NCBI RefSeq assembly: GCF_003131185.1
Contig: NZ_QFFU01000027.1
Location: forward strand, 1 to 64,000
Direction of reading: 5' to 3'
From: Pseudomonas ovata
GTDB taxonomy: Bacteria; Pseudomonadota; Gammaproteobacteria; Pseudomonadales; Pseudomonadaceae
Length of the DNA stretch: 64,000 nt
A program made the translations under genes and the position numbers. Positions 52,969 through 61,244 of this stretch are shown piece by piece; the stretch's first letter is position 1; each line of letters begins with the position of its first letter. The notes under the pieces are model-generated. The model had not been told where the DNA came from, did no database searches, and saw only the letters and a program-made list of their open reading frames with translations.

Positions 52969-54612
52969 ATGGCCAAGGCCGCCGACGTGGTAGTGCAATG
53001 TCTGGAAAATGAAGGCGTCGAGTACGTGTTCGGTATTCCAGGTGAAGAGAACCTCGACCTGCTCGAGTCGCTGCGCAAGTCGCAGATCAAGCTGGTGCTG
53101 ACTCGCCACGAGCAGTCCGCCGGCTTCATGGCCGCCACCTATGGCCGTCTGACCGGCAAGACCGGCGTCAGCCTGTCGACCCTGGGCCCGGGTGCCACCA
53201 ACCTGGTCACCGCCGGCGCCTATGCCTACCTGGGCGGCATGCCGATGCTGATGATCACCGGCCAGAAGCCGATCAAGAAATCCAAGCAGGGCCGCTTCCA
53301 GATCCTGGATGTGGTCGGCATGATGCAGCCACTGACCAAGTACACCCATCAGTTGGCTTCCGCGGACAACATCCCGTCCCGTGTGCGTGAGGCCTTCCGC
53401 CTTGCCGAAGAAGAAAAGCCCGGTGCCGTGCACCTGGAGCTGCCTGAAGACATCGCCGCCGAACAGACCGACGCACTGCCGATTCCTCGCAGCCTGCACC
53501 GTCGTCCGCTGGCCGAGCACAAGTCGATCGAGGCCGCTGTCGCCAAGCTCAAGAATGCTCGCAGCCCGATTCTGGTGATCGGCGCCGGTGCCAACCGCAA
53601 GATGACCGCCAAGGTCCTCAAGCAACTGATCGACCAGACCGGCATTCCGTTTGTCACCACGCAAATGGGCAAGGGTGTGGTCGACGAGCGCCACCCGCGC
53701 TTCCTGGGCAACGCCGCACTGTCGTCCGGCGACTTCGTACACCGCGCCGTCGAGGCCGCCGACCTGATCATCAACATCGGCCACGATGTGATCGAGAAGC
53801 CGCCGTTCTTCATGGTCCGGGGCGGCACCGAAGTGATCCACATCAGCTTCCGCTCCGCTGAAGTCGATGCGGTGTATTTCCCGCAGATCGAAGTGATCGG
53901 CGACATCGCCAACGCCGTATGGCAGATCGGCGAAGCGCTAGAAGGCGTTTCGCACTGGGACTTCACCCGCCTGCTGGCCATCCGTGAAGCCAACGAAGCG
54001 CAGATCGCCGAAGGCGCCGACGACAACCGTTTCCCGGTTTACCCACAGCGCCTGGTCGCCGACATCCGTCGCGCGCTGCCGTCCGAAGGCATCGTGGCGC
54101 TGGACAACGGCATCTACAAGATCTGGTTCGCCCGTAACTACAAGGCGCACAAGCCCAACACCGTACTGCTCGACAACGCCCTGGCAACCATGGGCGCAGG
54201 CTTGCCGTCGGCCATGGCTTCGCACCTGGTGTACCCGGACCGTCCGGTGATCTCGGTGTGCGGCGATGGCGGCTTCATGATGAACAGCCAGGAACTGGAA
54301 ACGGCCGTGCGCCTGAAGATGAACCTGACCGTGGTGATCCTGCGCGACGATGGCTACGGCATGATCCGCTGGAAGCAGGCCAACATGGGCTTCACCGATT
54401 TCGGCCTGGACTACGGCAACCCTGACTTCGTCAAATACGCCGAAGCCTACGGTGCCAACGGTCACCGCGTCGAAAGCGCCGAAGGCTTCCTGCCGCTGCT
54501 GGAAAAATGCATCAGCACCCCGGGCGTGCACGTGATCGACTGCCCGGTCGATTACAGCGAAAACGACCGCATCCTCAACACCGAACTGCGCGAGCGCAGC
54601 CTGGCGGTGTAA
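52969..54612 (+). CDS. acetolactate synthase large subunit-like ThDP enzyme
   Basis: This 547-residue enzyme has the three ThDP-enzyme domains. FGIPGEENLDLLESL and the ThDP-activating Glu of RHEQSAGFMAATYGRLTG lie in the first. The C-terminal diphosphate motif is GDGGFMMNSQELETAVRLKMNLTVVILRDDGYGMI. It condenses two pyruvates to 2-acetolactate. No small regulatory subunit gene follows, as with catabolic or AlsS-like forms. I chose the ATG at 52969 because GAGGAG lies 4-5 bases upstream (MAKAADVVVQCLE). The upstream frame overlaps the REPIN and is rejected. Confidence 0.92.
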   Translation: MAKAADVVVQCLENEGVEYVFGIPGEENLDLLESLRKSQIKLVLTRHEQSAGFMAATYGRLTGKTGVSLSTLGPGATNLVTAGAYAYLGGMPMLMITGQKPIKKSKQGRFQILDVVGMMQPLTKYTHQLASADNIPSRVREAFRLAEEEKPGAVHLELPEDIAAEQTDALPIPRSLHRRPLAEHKSIEAAVAKLKNARSPILVIGAGANRKMTAKVLKQLIDQTGIPFVTTQMGKGVVDERHPRFLGNAALSSGDFVHRAVEAADLIINIGHDVIEKPPFFMVRGGTEVIHISFRSAEVDAVYFPQIEVIGDIANAVWQIGEALEGVSHWDFTRLLAIREANEAQIAEGADDNRFPVYPQRLVADIRRALPSEGIVALDNGIYKIWFARNYKAHKPNTVLLDNALATMGAGLPSAMASHLVYPDRPVISVCGDGGFMMNSQELETAVRLKMNLTVVILRDDGYGMIRWKQANMGFTDFGLDYGNPDFVKYAEAYGANGHRVESAEGFLPLLEKCISTPGVHVIDCPVDYSENDRILNTELRERSLAV

Positions 54613-54636
54613 CCGGCCGTTTGCCTGACGCTGCAT

Positions 54637-54738
54637 GGGTGCCTTTGAAAACGTAATTTTCAGAGGTGCCCGTATGCCGTAGGAGCGGCTTCAGCCGCGA
54701 AGGGGTCTGCACATTGCCGACCTTTTCGCGGCTGATAC
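54637..54738. terminator. hairpin and REP pair after the acetolactate synthase gene
   Basis: GGTGCCTTTGAAAA and TTTTCAGAGGTGCC (54638-54670) form an imperfect stem that may end the acetolactate synthase transcript. Behind it GTAGGAGCGGCTTCAGCCGC (from 54679) and TTTTCGCGGCTGA (54722) are REP halves. The following 146 bases to 54884 are AT-rich and gene-free. Confidence 0.5.
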
Positions 54739-54884
54739 AGATTTATTCCTGAACTGTAGGACGTTTCTGATTTTTATTGATTGTCATTGAACATTTGATT
54801 TTCGAGTGATTACGTCGGCCGTGTTCTGGAATTAATGCCAGAGGGCTCACGGGTCGACTCAAATAATCAAATGGAATTCTGACA

Positions 54885-55769
54885 ATGATGGATAAAAATA
54901 AAAAGCGTCTGAACCTATGGCTGGCGGGTGTATTGACCGCTACGGCCTTGCCGGCATTCGCCCAGACCGATTCGTTGAACCCGGCCAATCAGCCGCCGGT
55001 CCAGGCATCGATGACAATGGTGCTGGAGGACCGTGTTCATCTGCTCAAGCATGAGCTGGAAAGCGTCACGGCGGTTCACCACTACACCTTTACGGCCGTG
55101 CGTGGCCAGACTGTTCTATTGGCCATTCCGGACGTCAGGTCCTACGGCAAGCAATGGCGGCTGGAATACCGGACCGATGGCGGCGAATGGAAAGCCAAGC
55201 GCTGGAGCGGGCCTGAAAAGATGGAACGGCTGGCGCCAGGGACAACAGTTGAAGTGCGGGTGATGGCCGCCGAGGGGGTTCAGTTTGACAAGGCGCCTTA
55301 TGAACTGGCGTTTGGTTCGTACCCACACATGCGTTATGACTTCCATCACGAAAAGGGCTTCATGCCTATTCCTCATGGGCTGACCAAGCCTGCTTTTCTC
55401 GCCACCCAGGCGTTGACCGAGGCGTTGCTGGAGGTCAGTTTCACCGACAGTAAAGGGCATCCGCTGGAGGGGGGCGTAGTTGCATTTACTTTCAAGCCTA
55501 GCGGTGTCGCTGACCGTAAGACCACTGTCTACACCTCTGGCAGTGACGGAAAAGTGGTGGAGCTCATCAAGTTCAGTGGCTGTAAAGGTGGTTTTTATGC
55601 TAAGCCATTCATTCATGTCAATAATGGCAGGAATACATGGGCTACTCGCTACGAGGTGGGCGATTATGAGGCGCTGAACTTACTTCCTGGTGTTCATGCA
55701 GATAAACCGCATCACTATAATTTTGGGCACATTTGTAATCGATGGTTGATTAACTGGTCCAGGAACTGA
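54885..55769 (+). CDS. secreted hypothetical protein
   Basis: This 294-residue protein has a clear signal peptide (KKRLNLWLAGVLTATALPAFAQ, cleavage after AFA or FAQ), so it is periplasmic or secreted. The mature part is beta-rich in appearance (YTFTAVRGQTVLLAIPDV, LEYRTDGGEWKAKRWSG) with a later immunoglobulin-like SFTDSKGHPLEGGVVAFTFKPSG segment. No family comes to mind. The DNA is AT-richer than the surroundings, which suggests recent acquisition. No operon partner is seen. Confidence 0.75.
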   Translation: MMDKNKKRLNLWLAGVLTATALPAFAQTDSLNPANQPPVQASMTMVLEDRVHLLKHELESVTAVHHYTFTAVRGQTVLLAIPDVRSYGKQWRLEYRTDGGEWKAKRWSGPEKMERLAPGTTVEVRVMAAEGVQFDKAPYELAFGSYPHMRYDFHHEKGFMPIPHGLTKPAFLATQALTEALLEVSFTDSKGHPLEGGVVAFTFKPSGVADRKTTVYTSGSDGKVVELIKFSGCKGGFYAKPFIHVNNGRNTWATRYEVGDYEALNLLPGVHADKPHHYNFGHICNRWLINWSRN

Positions 55770-55779
55770 CGATTTAGCG

Positions 55780-55811
55780 GGCACCCTGCAGGCGTTTTTC
55801 GGCAGGGTGCC
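55780..55811. terminator. shared hairpin between convergent orphan genes
   Basis: GGCACCCTGC and GCAGGGTGCC form a perfect 10-bp stem with a loop containing TTTTT. It lies 10 bases behind the secreted protein stop and 12 bases from the stop of the convergent gene, and probably serves both. No T-run follows the stem. Confidence 0.55.
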
Positions 55812-55822
55812 GTTGCGCGCCA

Positions 55823-56506
55823 TCAGACGTTAGTATCAACCCAGGGCTGTTCACGGCTTTCGCCATTCTCAATGATCTGGCGTACAAAAGCTTCATGCAT
55901 CCTTTCGGGCTTCAGCAGGACGAGCTTTCCATAATCAAGCGTGTTCTGAATATTCAAAAGACTCAGTGTGTATTGACTGCCGAATGCAGTGTCCTCGTGA
56001 TCAACCAGGGCCATTGCCATTTTGGCGTGCCGGTGAACACTCCACTTGAATTCACTTCTGTCATTGAATATTTTTGTCAGGTATTGCACATCCTCTTCAG
56101 TCAGTAACAGGTCTTGGTTGAGTATCTTTATTTGCTCATCATCACCCAGTGTGTAGCTGAAGTTCTTACTGGCAAGATCAGGCCTGAAAACACCCAGTTC
56201 GTTTCTGATCTCGGCGTAGAAGCACTGCTGGATCTGGAGTTCTATAGTTGAAAACGACTTAAGGTCATTCAGGTACATTTCTTTGGTTAAAGGACGCTTT
56301 TCTTCAGGTTTTCCGGTCTCATGATACGTGTAGGTTTTCCCCTTCCACGGCTCTGCCTCTCGGGTATAAAACGCTTTTGCCCGCGCCTCCCTGGGGTCTT
56401 CGTTGATTTTCGGCGTGCTGGATAAAGCCTTTTCAGCACCCGGCCCAGAAGGCCTGGGCAGCACGTGAGTGGGTATTGGTGTCGAGGCGATACCGGTGAT
56501 GTTCAT
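55823..56506 (-). CDS. hypothetical protein in an AT-rich patch
   Basis: This 227-residue hydrophilic protein has no signal peptide or membrane segment, and I do not recognise it. The N-terminal 45 residues are Pro/Ser-rich (STPIPTHVLPRPSGPGAEKAL), like the flexible leaders of secreted effectors; the rest looks alpha-helical. The gene is low in GC and has a weak AGAGAAC upstream of the ATG. An effector role is only a guess from composition. Confidence 0.65.
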   Translation of the reverse strand: MNITGIASTPIPTHVLPRPSGPGAEKALSSTPKINEDPREARAKAFYTREAEPWKGKTYTYHETGKPEEKRPLTKEMYLNDLKSFSTIELQIQQCFYAEIRNELGVFRPDLASKNFSYTLGDDEQIKILNQDLLLTEEDVQYLTKIFNDRSEFKWSVHRHAKMAMALVDHEDTAFGSQYTLSLLNIQNTLDYGKLVLLKPERMHEAFVRQIIENGESREQPWVDTNV

Positions 56507-56681
56507 GTCGATGTTCTCTGGCGGGTGGATTCGTTATTGCTAACGGCCATCGCGCCAAGAACTGTGCCTGATCATGGTGTAGGACTATTCCGAAGATGAA
56601 CCTGGTTGTGAGCGGTGTCTCAAATCGGGCACACATAAGCCCGTTGGCCACACCCGTGACGACGAGTGTGGCCACACCCCC

Positions 56682-57407
56682 TTAGCTCACTTGATCAAGC
56701 AAATCCTGCCTGACCGCACTGCGGATCCTGGACAGATGCTCTTCTTCCTGCACAAAGGCGCGAGCGAAGCTGTTGGCGATCATGGGGTGGCCGCCCTTGT
56801 CGGCCAGTTCGATCAACAACTCCCAGGCGGCGTTGTCTTCCAGTTCGATGGTGAGGATGGCGCTCATCGATTGCGACACGGTGGTGCGCGGGTCGGTCAG
56901 CACCTGCAGCACGCCGGTGGCCTTGACCCCGGCCACGTCGGCACAGGGAGTGACCGCCGTCGGGTCGCCGCCCAGGGTTGCGATGGTGTCGTGCAGCAGG
57001 TGCATGTGCTCCAGTTCCTGTGCCTGGATTTCGCGCAGGGTCTCGACCAGCTCCGGATTGGCCTCCGGTGCGGCCAGGGCCTTGGCGATCATGGCCTCGT
57101 ACAGCCTTACGCCGGTACGCTCGAAGGCCAGGCGCTCGCCGAGCTTGTCCAGCAGCACCTGCGGGTTCTTGCCGATCGCCTTGTCGAAGGTGGTCTTGAG
57201 CTTGCCCTTGACCGAGTCGGGCGCCGGCACCGTGCCCACCGGGTCCGCTTCACGAATGGCGTGCTGGCGTGCGTGTGTGTAGGCCTCGGCATTGCCCGGC
57301 ACGTCGGCCGGGAACAGGCGGGTCGCTTCAAGCTGGCGTTTGGTGTCGTGCGGCGCCTTTTGTGCACCGGTCTTGTTCATGCCGATTTCAACCTGAGGTG
57401 TGCTCAT
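56682..57407 (-). CDS. ferritin-like domain protein
   Basis: This 241-residue protein has a four-helix-bundle ferritin-like domain. Iron-ligand-type segments are visible as RTGVRLYEAMI, IQAQELEHMHLLHDTI (Glu-x-x-His) and FVQEEEHLSRIR (Glu-x-x-His). The first 70 residues are a hydrophilic extension. It overlaps the previous gene by 4 bp (57404-57407), so the two are cotranscribed. A role in iron/oxygen chemistry or stress protection is inferred from the fold. Confidence 0.82.
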   Translation of the reverse strand: MSTPQVEIGMNKTGAQKAPHDTKRQLEATRLFPADVPGNAEAYTHARQHAIREADPVGTVPAPDSVKGKLKTTFDKAIGKNPQVLLDKLGERLAFERTGVRLYEAMIAKALAAPEANPELVETLREIQAQELEHMHLLHDTIATLGGDPTAVTPCADVAGVKATGVLQVLTDPRTTVSQSMSAILTIELEDNAAWELLIELADKGGHPMIANSFARAFVQEEEHLSRIRSAVRQDLLDQVS

Positions 57408-58579
57408 GAGCGTGCTCCCTGGGTGTTGAGTTCAGAACCGGGTTGCCAGTTGTAGCCGGCCGAGACGATGTCGGCCGGCACGCCCTGGCTGTTGATACGA
57501 GCCCGATAATCCAGTGACCGCTGGCTTTCCTGCTCCTTGGCAACAAAGGCGCTGCCACGGGTGCGCAGGTCGCGTTCCTGGCGCAGGGTCTCGCGCACGA
57601 AGTCGCGCTGGCTCTTGAAGTCGATCATGCGTGGCAATGGGCCGGCGAGCACTTCGGCCGGATCGCGCCGCTCATGCTGCTTGAACAGCTCGCAGGCCAG
57701 GTTCAGGTGGCCCAGCTCGTAGTCGACAAAGCGCTCCCACAGCGCCTTGATGCGCGGATTGTCCTCCTGCTCGGCGCAACTGGCGTAGGCATAGACTTCC
57801 ATTGCCTCGTGGATCATCCATTTTTCGATAAAGGTTTCGCCGGGGTCCTGCAGCGAGCCGTACTGAGTGACGTGCTGTTCTTCGACCGAGGCGATCTCGG
57901 CGTACAACGCCCGCGCCAGCGGGTCGGCAAACACCGGGCCGATGTTCATGTAGTAATCGTGGGTCTGGTACTCGGCGGCGGTGATCAGCGCGGCATGCAG
58001 CTTGGTGATCAGTTGCGCGTCGTCCTTCTGGTAATGCTCGCGCAGGTCGTCTTGCGGTGCGCGATGGTGCTCGCGGGTCGGCCGGCCGGGCACAATGTCG
58101 GTGTAGCCCTGGGTGATGGTGCGTGCGTCCTTGCCTTCCAGCCGGTCGAGCATGGCGGCGTAGCGGTACAGGTGGTCGAAGTCTTCGAGCAGGCCGAAGC
58201 GGTAGGTCTGGGCCTGGTAGGGATCCGGTTCGTTCTGTGCCACCGCGGCGGTGACTTCGATGGCCACCTGTTCGTAGGCCACGGTGGTTTCCAGCGGCGA
58301 GTGGTCGGCTGACAGCAGCCAGTTGACCGTGGTCATCTGGTGCTGCTCGACCCGGCGGATCTGCGCCAGCGGCAGGCGCAGTGCCTTGTGAAAGCGGTTA
58401 CCGAAATGCTTGAGGCGCAGGGTGTCGGCCTCTACGCCGTTCATCAGGATCACCCGCACGCGGGTGAAGGCATCGTCGTCCAGTTTGCTGATCGGCTTGC
58501 CGGCCAGCTCACGCCAGGTAAAGGTCTGTTTCTCCAGCGGAACGCCTTTGTTATCCAAGAGGTTATCGATCTTGTCCAT
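57404..58579 (-). CDS. ferritin-like/rubrerythrin-fold protein, larger partner
   Basis: This 391-residue protein has repeated Glu-x-x-His motifs in helices (EEQHVTQY, EMVYA-like IHEAMEVYAYASCAEQ, DYELGHLNLACELF), which suggests a ferritin-like diiron site. It starts MDKIDNLLDNKGVPLEKQTFTWRELAGKPISKLDDD. It heads a two-gene operon with the smaller ferritin-like protein, overlapping by 4 bp. I do not know a characterised member; the paired arrangement suggests a hetero-complex. Confidence 0.78.
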   Translation of the reverse strand: MDKIDNLLDNKGVPLEKQTFTWRELAGKPISKLDDDAFTRVRVILMNGVEADTLRLKHFGNRFHKALRLPLAQIRRVEQHQMTTVNWLLSADHSPLETTVAYEQVAIEVTAAVAQNEPDPYQAQTYRFGLLEDFDHLYRYAAMLDRLEGKDARTITQGYTDIVPGRPTREHHRAPQDDLREHYQKDDAQLITKLHAALITAAEYQTHDYYMNIGPVFADPLARALYAEIASVEEQHVTQYGSLQDPGETFIEKWMIHEAMEVYAYASCAEQEDNPRIKALWERFVDYELGHLNLACELFKQHERRDPAEVLAGPLPRMIDFKSQRDFVRETLRQERDLRTRGSAFVAKEQESQRSLDYRARINSQGVPADIVSAGYNWQPGSELNTQGARS

Positions 58580-58693
58580 CGAATGATCTCCATCATCAGT
58601 GGTGTTTACACAGGCCTTGAACGGCTCAGGCTCTGCGTAAAGGGTCGACGACGGGGTATCGGAGACATTCCTTGTGCAACGACGAATGGCCGC

Positions 58694-59176
58694 TTACTGA
58701 ATGAAGCCGAACAGTCCGCGCTTGGTCACCATCAGCAGCACGATCACGAACATTCCGGCAAAGCCGGCCACGCCCAGCCAGAACCAGGGCCGAAACAGGG
58801 CGTCCCAGCTAGCGGGCAGGGGCTGGCCCTGGCGGGCGGTTTGTTCGGCCAGGCGCTGCATGCGTTTTTGCAGGATCAGCACCGGCAGCCACAACAGCCC
58901 CACAGCAACGAAGAGGATCAAGGCATCGCGCAGCCAGGGACTGGCCGGCGACATTCCGGTCAGGTGCAGCATGCCAAGCCCGGTGCCCACTTGCAGGACG
59001 CCCGCCGGTGTGGTGATCCAGGTGTCATAGCGCACCACCATGCGCGCCACCTGGGCGATCACCTGCGGGTCGCGGGTGTTGCGCGCGGCGATCAGGTACA
59101 GGTACGAGCCCATGCCGAACCCGAACAGAAACACCGCCGCAATGACATGCAGGTATTTGAGGTAGAGGTAGGTCAT
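58694..59176 (-). CDS. DUF2269-type membrane protein
   Basis: This 160-residue membrane protein has four predicted helices. It starts MTYLYLKYLHVIAAVFLFGFGMGSYLYLI, the usual DUF2269 entry with a helix-1 His. It overlaps the upstream saccharopine-dehydrogenase-like gene by 4 bp, so the two form an operon. Function unknown; a haem-related membrane role has been suggested for similar folds but nothing here proves it. Confidence 0.87.
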   Translation of the reverse strand: MTYLYLKYLHVIAAVFLFGFGMGSYLYLIAARNTRDPQVIAQVARMVVRYDTWITTPAGVLQVGTGLGMLHLTGMSPASPWLRDALILFVAVGLLWLPVLILQKRMQRLAEQTARQGQPLPASWDALFRPWFWLGVAGFAGMFVIVLLMVTKRGLFGFIQ

Positions 59177-60279
59177 GGGCGGCCCTGATAACGCACGCTG
59201 AGTTCGATATCGTGCGGCGCATCGATGGCCGCCAGGTACTCGGCCACGCTGATTTCACCCACGCACGGTCGCGCCCCGGGCGCCGGCCGGTAGCCGGCGG
59301 CCATCTTCAGCGCCAGGGCCACCGAGGCGCAGCTGGGGATTTCCGGGCCCTTGTCGCGCTCGGCGGTCAGCTGGATGTTCAGGCGCAGGGGCAGGTCGTT
59401 GTGGTCGATACCGGTGGCTTCGACATACAGCGCGCTGAGCCCGTCGCCCAGGCGTTCGCAGGCCACGCCCAGCCGATGCAGGCGTTTGGCCCAAGGTGCG
59501 GGGTCAGTGATCAGGCCGATGCGCACGGCCTGGGCCAGCGCAGCGGTGGCCAGGGCGCCGGGCATCAGGCCGGGGCCGGCCTTGAATACCAGTTCGCTGG
59601 CGCCGTAACGCTCGCCGAACAGGTCCATGTCCGGGACGTCGACATCGGCCAGCCAGCGCCAGCCCAGCCCCGGCAGATGACGCCGCTGCAGGCCCAGCCA
59701 GCCGGGCACGGCGCGGGGTTGGCCGTGGCGCCGCTGGAGGATGGGCTTGCCGGCATAGGCCAGTACCCCTTCGACCGTGGCCAGGCCGGGCATTTTCGCT
59801 GACGAGGAAATACCGTGTTCGATGCGATCAATGCGCTTGAAGCGTGCGCGCTGTTCGTCGAGCAGCGCCGCCGACAGGCTTGGCACTGAACTGCAGCCGC
59901 TGAGCACCGCCACCCCGGCGGCCCGGGCCTGCTCATCGAGCACATGGATACCGTTGACGAAGGTGCGGCAGTCGGCCAGGTCGCAGTAATGCACGCCGGC
60001 CTCGATGCATTGCTCGGCCACGCGGTACGACTGCTGCTGGAAAGGGCCGCCGGTGTGCACGACCAGGTCGACCTGCAACTGGCGCAATGCCTCGCTGAAG
60101 CCGGGCCCTTGGGCATCCCCGCACCAGGTGGCCAGCGGCAACTGCCTGGCCAGTGATTCGAGTCGCGCAGCATCGCGCCCGGCAGCAATCAGTTCGATAC
60201 CGGCGACACCGGCCAGGTGCCGACATACGATAAAGCCGAAATTGCCATAGCCGCCAACCACCAGTACCTTCAATGACAT
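59173..60279 (-). CDS. saccharopine dehydrogenase-like NAD(P)-binding protein
   Basis: This 368-residue protein starts MSLKVLVVGGYGNFGFIVCRHLA with a G-x-G-x-x-G loop, followed by VVHTGGPFQQQSYRVAEQCIEAGVHYCDLAD. This is typical of saccharopine dehydrogenase NADP-binding-domain family proteins. I chose the ATG at 60279 because ACGGAG lies about 9 bases upstream; the extra frame to 60345 is rejected. It is translationally coupled to the DUF2269-like gene. Substrate unknown. Confidence 0.86.
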   Translation of the reverse strand: MSLKVLVVGGYGNFGFIVCRHLAGVAGIELIAAGRDAARLESLARQLPLATWCGDAQGPGFSEALRQLQVDLVVHTGGPFQQQSYRVAEQCIEAGVHYCDLADCRTFVNGIHVLDEQARAAGVAVLSGCSSVPSLSAALLDEQRARFKRIDRIEHGISSSAKMPGLATVEGVLAYAGKPILQRRHGQPRAVPGWLGLQRRHLPGLGWRWLADVDVPDMDLFGERYGASELVFKAGPGLMPGALATAALAQAVRIGLITDPAPWAKRLHRLGVACERLGDGLSALYVEATGIDHNDLPLRLNIQLTAERDKGPEIPSCASVALALKMAAGYRPAPGARPCVGEISVAEYLAAIDAPHDIELSVRYQGRP

Positions 60280-60370
60280 GACTGACTCCGTGTAAAGGGT
60301 TTGTGCGGATGGTAGCAGGGGAGGGCAACGAGGTATCTTGACCAATCACGCACGCCATACGGAACAGGCC

Positions 60371-60745
60371 ATGACCGAGCACTCCCGCACGACCGTCCCC
60401 AGCGACTGGAAGACACAGCCTTTGCCGGCCCTGTACGTCACCCTGCCACTGGACTTCACCTTGACCGCCGAAGAAACGGTGGCCGCCCGCCGGGGCCTGA
60501 TCCCGCAGCAGATGGAAGACAAGTGGTTCTTCTATTTCATCGACGACACTCTTTACCAACACCGCAGCTGGACCGGCAACTGTATCTATCAGGTGCATTT
60601 CGCGCCCCATGAAGGCGGCTGGCGGGCCACGCATGCCGAGGTCAACCGTGACGCCGGGCAATACAGCAATACTGACAATGCACAGGACATCGAGCTCATT
60701 GAAAAGCTGACCCGTTACCTGGTGCGCATGCAACTGCAGCCCTGA
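60371..60745 (+). CDS. hypothetical protein
   Basis: This 124-residue soluble protein has a conserved-looking core (MEDKWFFYFIDDTLYQHRSWTGNCIYQVHF). I recall similar stand-alone proteins in Pseudomonas annotated only as hypothetical. The ATG at 60371 has GGAA 6-7 bases upstream. It is followed 22 bp later by another small gene on the same strand and is divergent from the saccharopine-dehydrogenase-like operon. Confidence 0.78.
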   Translation: MTEHSRTTVPSDWKTQPLPALYVTLPLDFTLTAEETVAARRGLIPQQMEDKWFFYFIDDTLYQHRSWTGNCIYQVHFAPHEGGWRATHAEVNRDAGQYSNTDNAQDIELIEKLTRYLVRMQLQP

Positions 60746-60767
60746 ACCCAGCCCTGGAGCCTGACCC

Positions 60768-61052
60768 ATGCGTTCTTCCGATGCCCGTTGCGGCACGCCT
60801 TATGTCTACAGCGGCGAACTCAGGCTGCGCCCCGAACTTGATCAGGCCCTGCGCGAGCTCGAACAACAGCCCTACACCGCCGTGCCTGGCTGCCAGGGCG
60901 ATGGCCGTTGGCAATTGTGGACCGCGCAAGGCGATGGCCAGACCTCGCCGCGCATCATCAGCGGGCCGAGTACCACCTGGTCCAGCCGTGAGGCGGCCCT
61001 GGCGGCGGGGCAGGTGTGGTTGGCCACTGGCAACATGCCTGGCCCTGATTGA
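60768..61052 (+). CDS. small hypothetical protein
   Basis: This 94-residue soluble protein (VYSGELRLRPELDQALRELEQ, GDGRWQLWTAQGDG) has no motif I recognise. GGAG lies 9 bases before the ATG. It is 22 bp behind the previous small gene, so they are probably cotranscribed. Confidence 0.68.
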   Translation: MRSSDARCGTPYVYSGELRLRPELDQALRELEQQPYTAVPGCQGDGRWQLWTAQGDGQTSPRIISGPSTTWSSREAALAAGQVWLATGNMPGPD

Positions 61053-61244
61053 GCACACAGACTGCCGGTCCACGGCCACTTTGCATGATCGCCATAAGCC
61101 TTCTATAGTTTCGGCCTGATCCCATCACCGAGGTATTGGTCCGATGCGCCATTGATGCCGCCGTCCGCATGGACGGCCAATTTCCACCGCCCCCCACCTG
61201 GCTGTACCGGCGCGGGCGAGTCATTGGCATCACTGGAGTCACGC

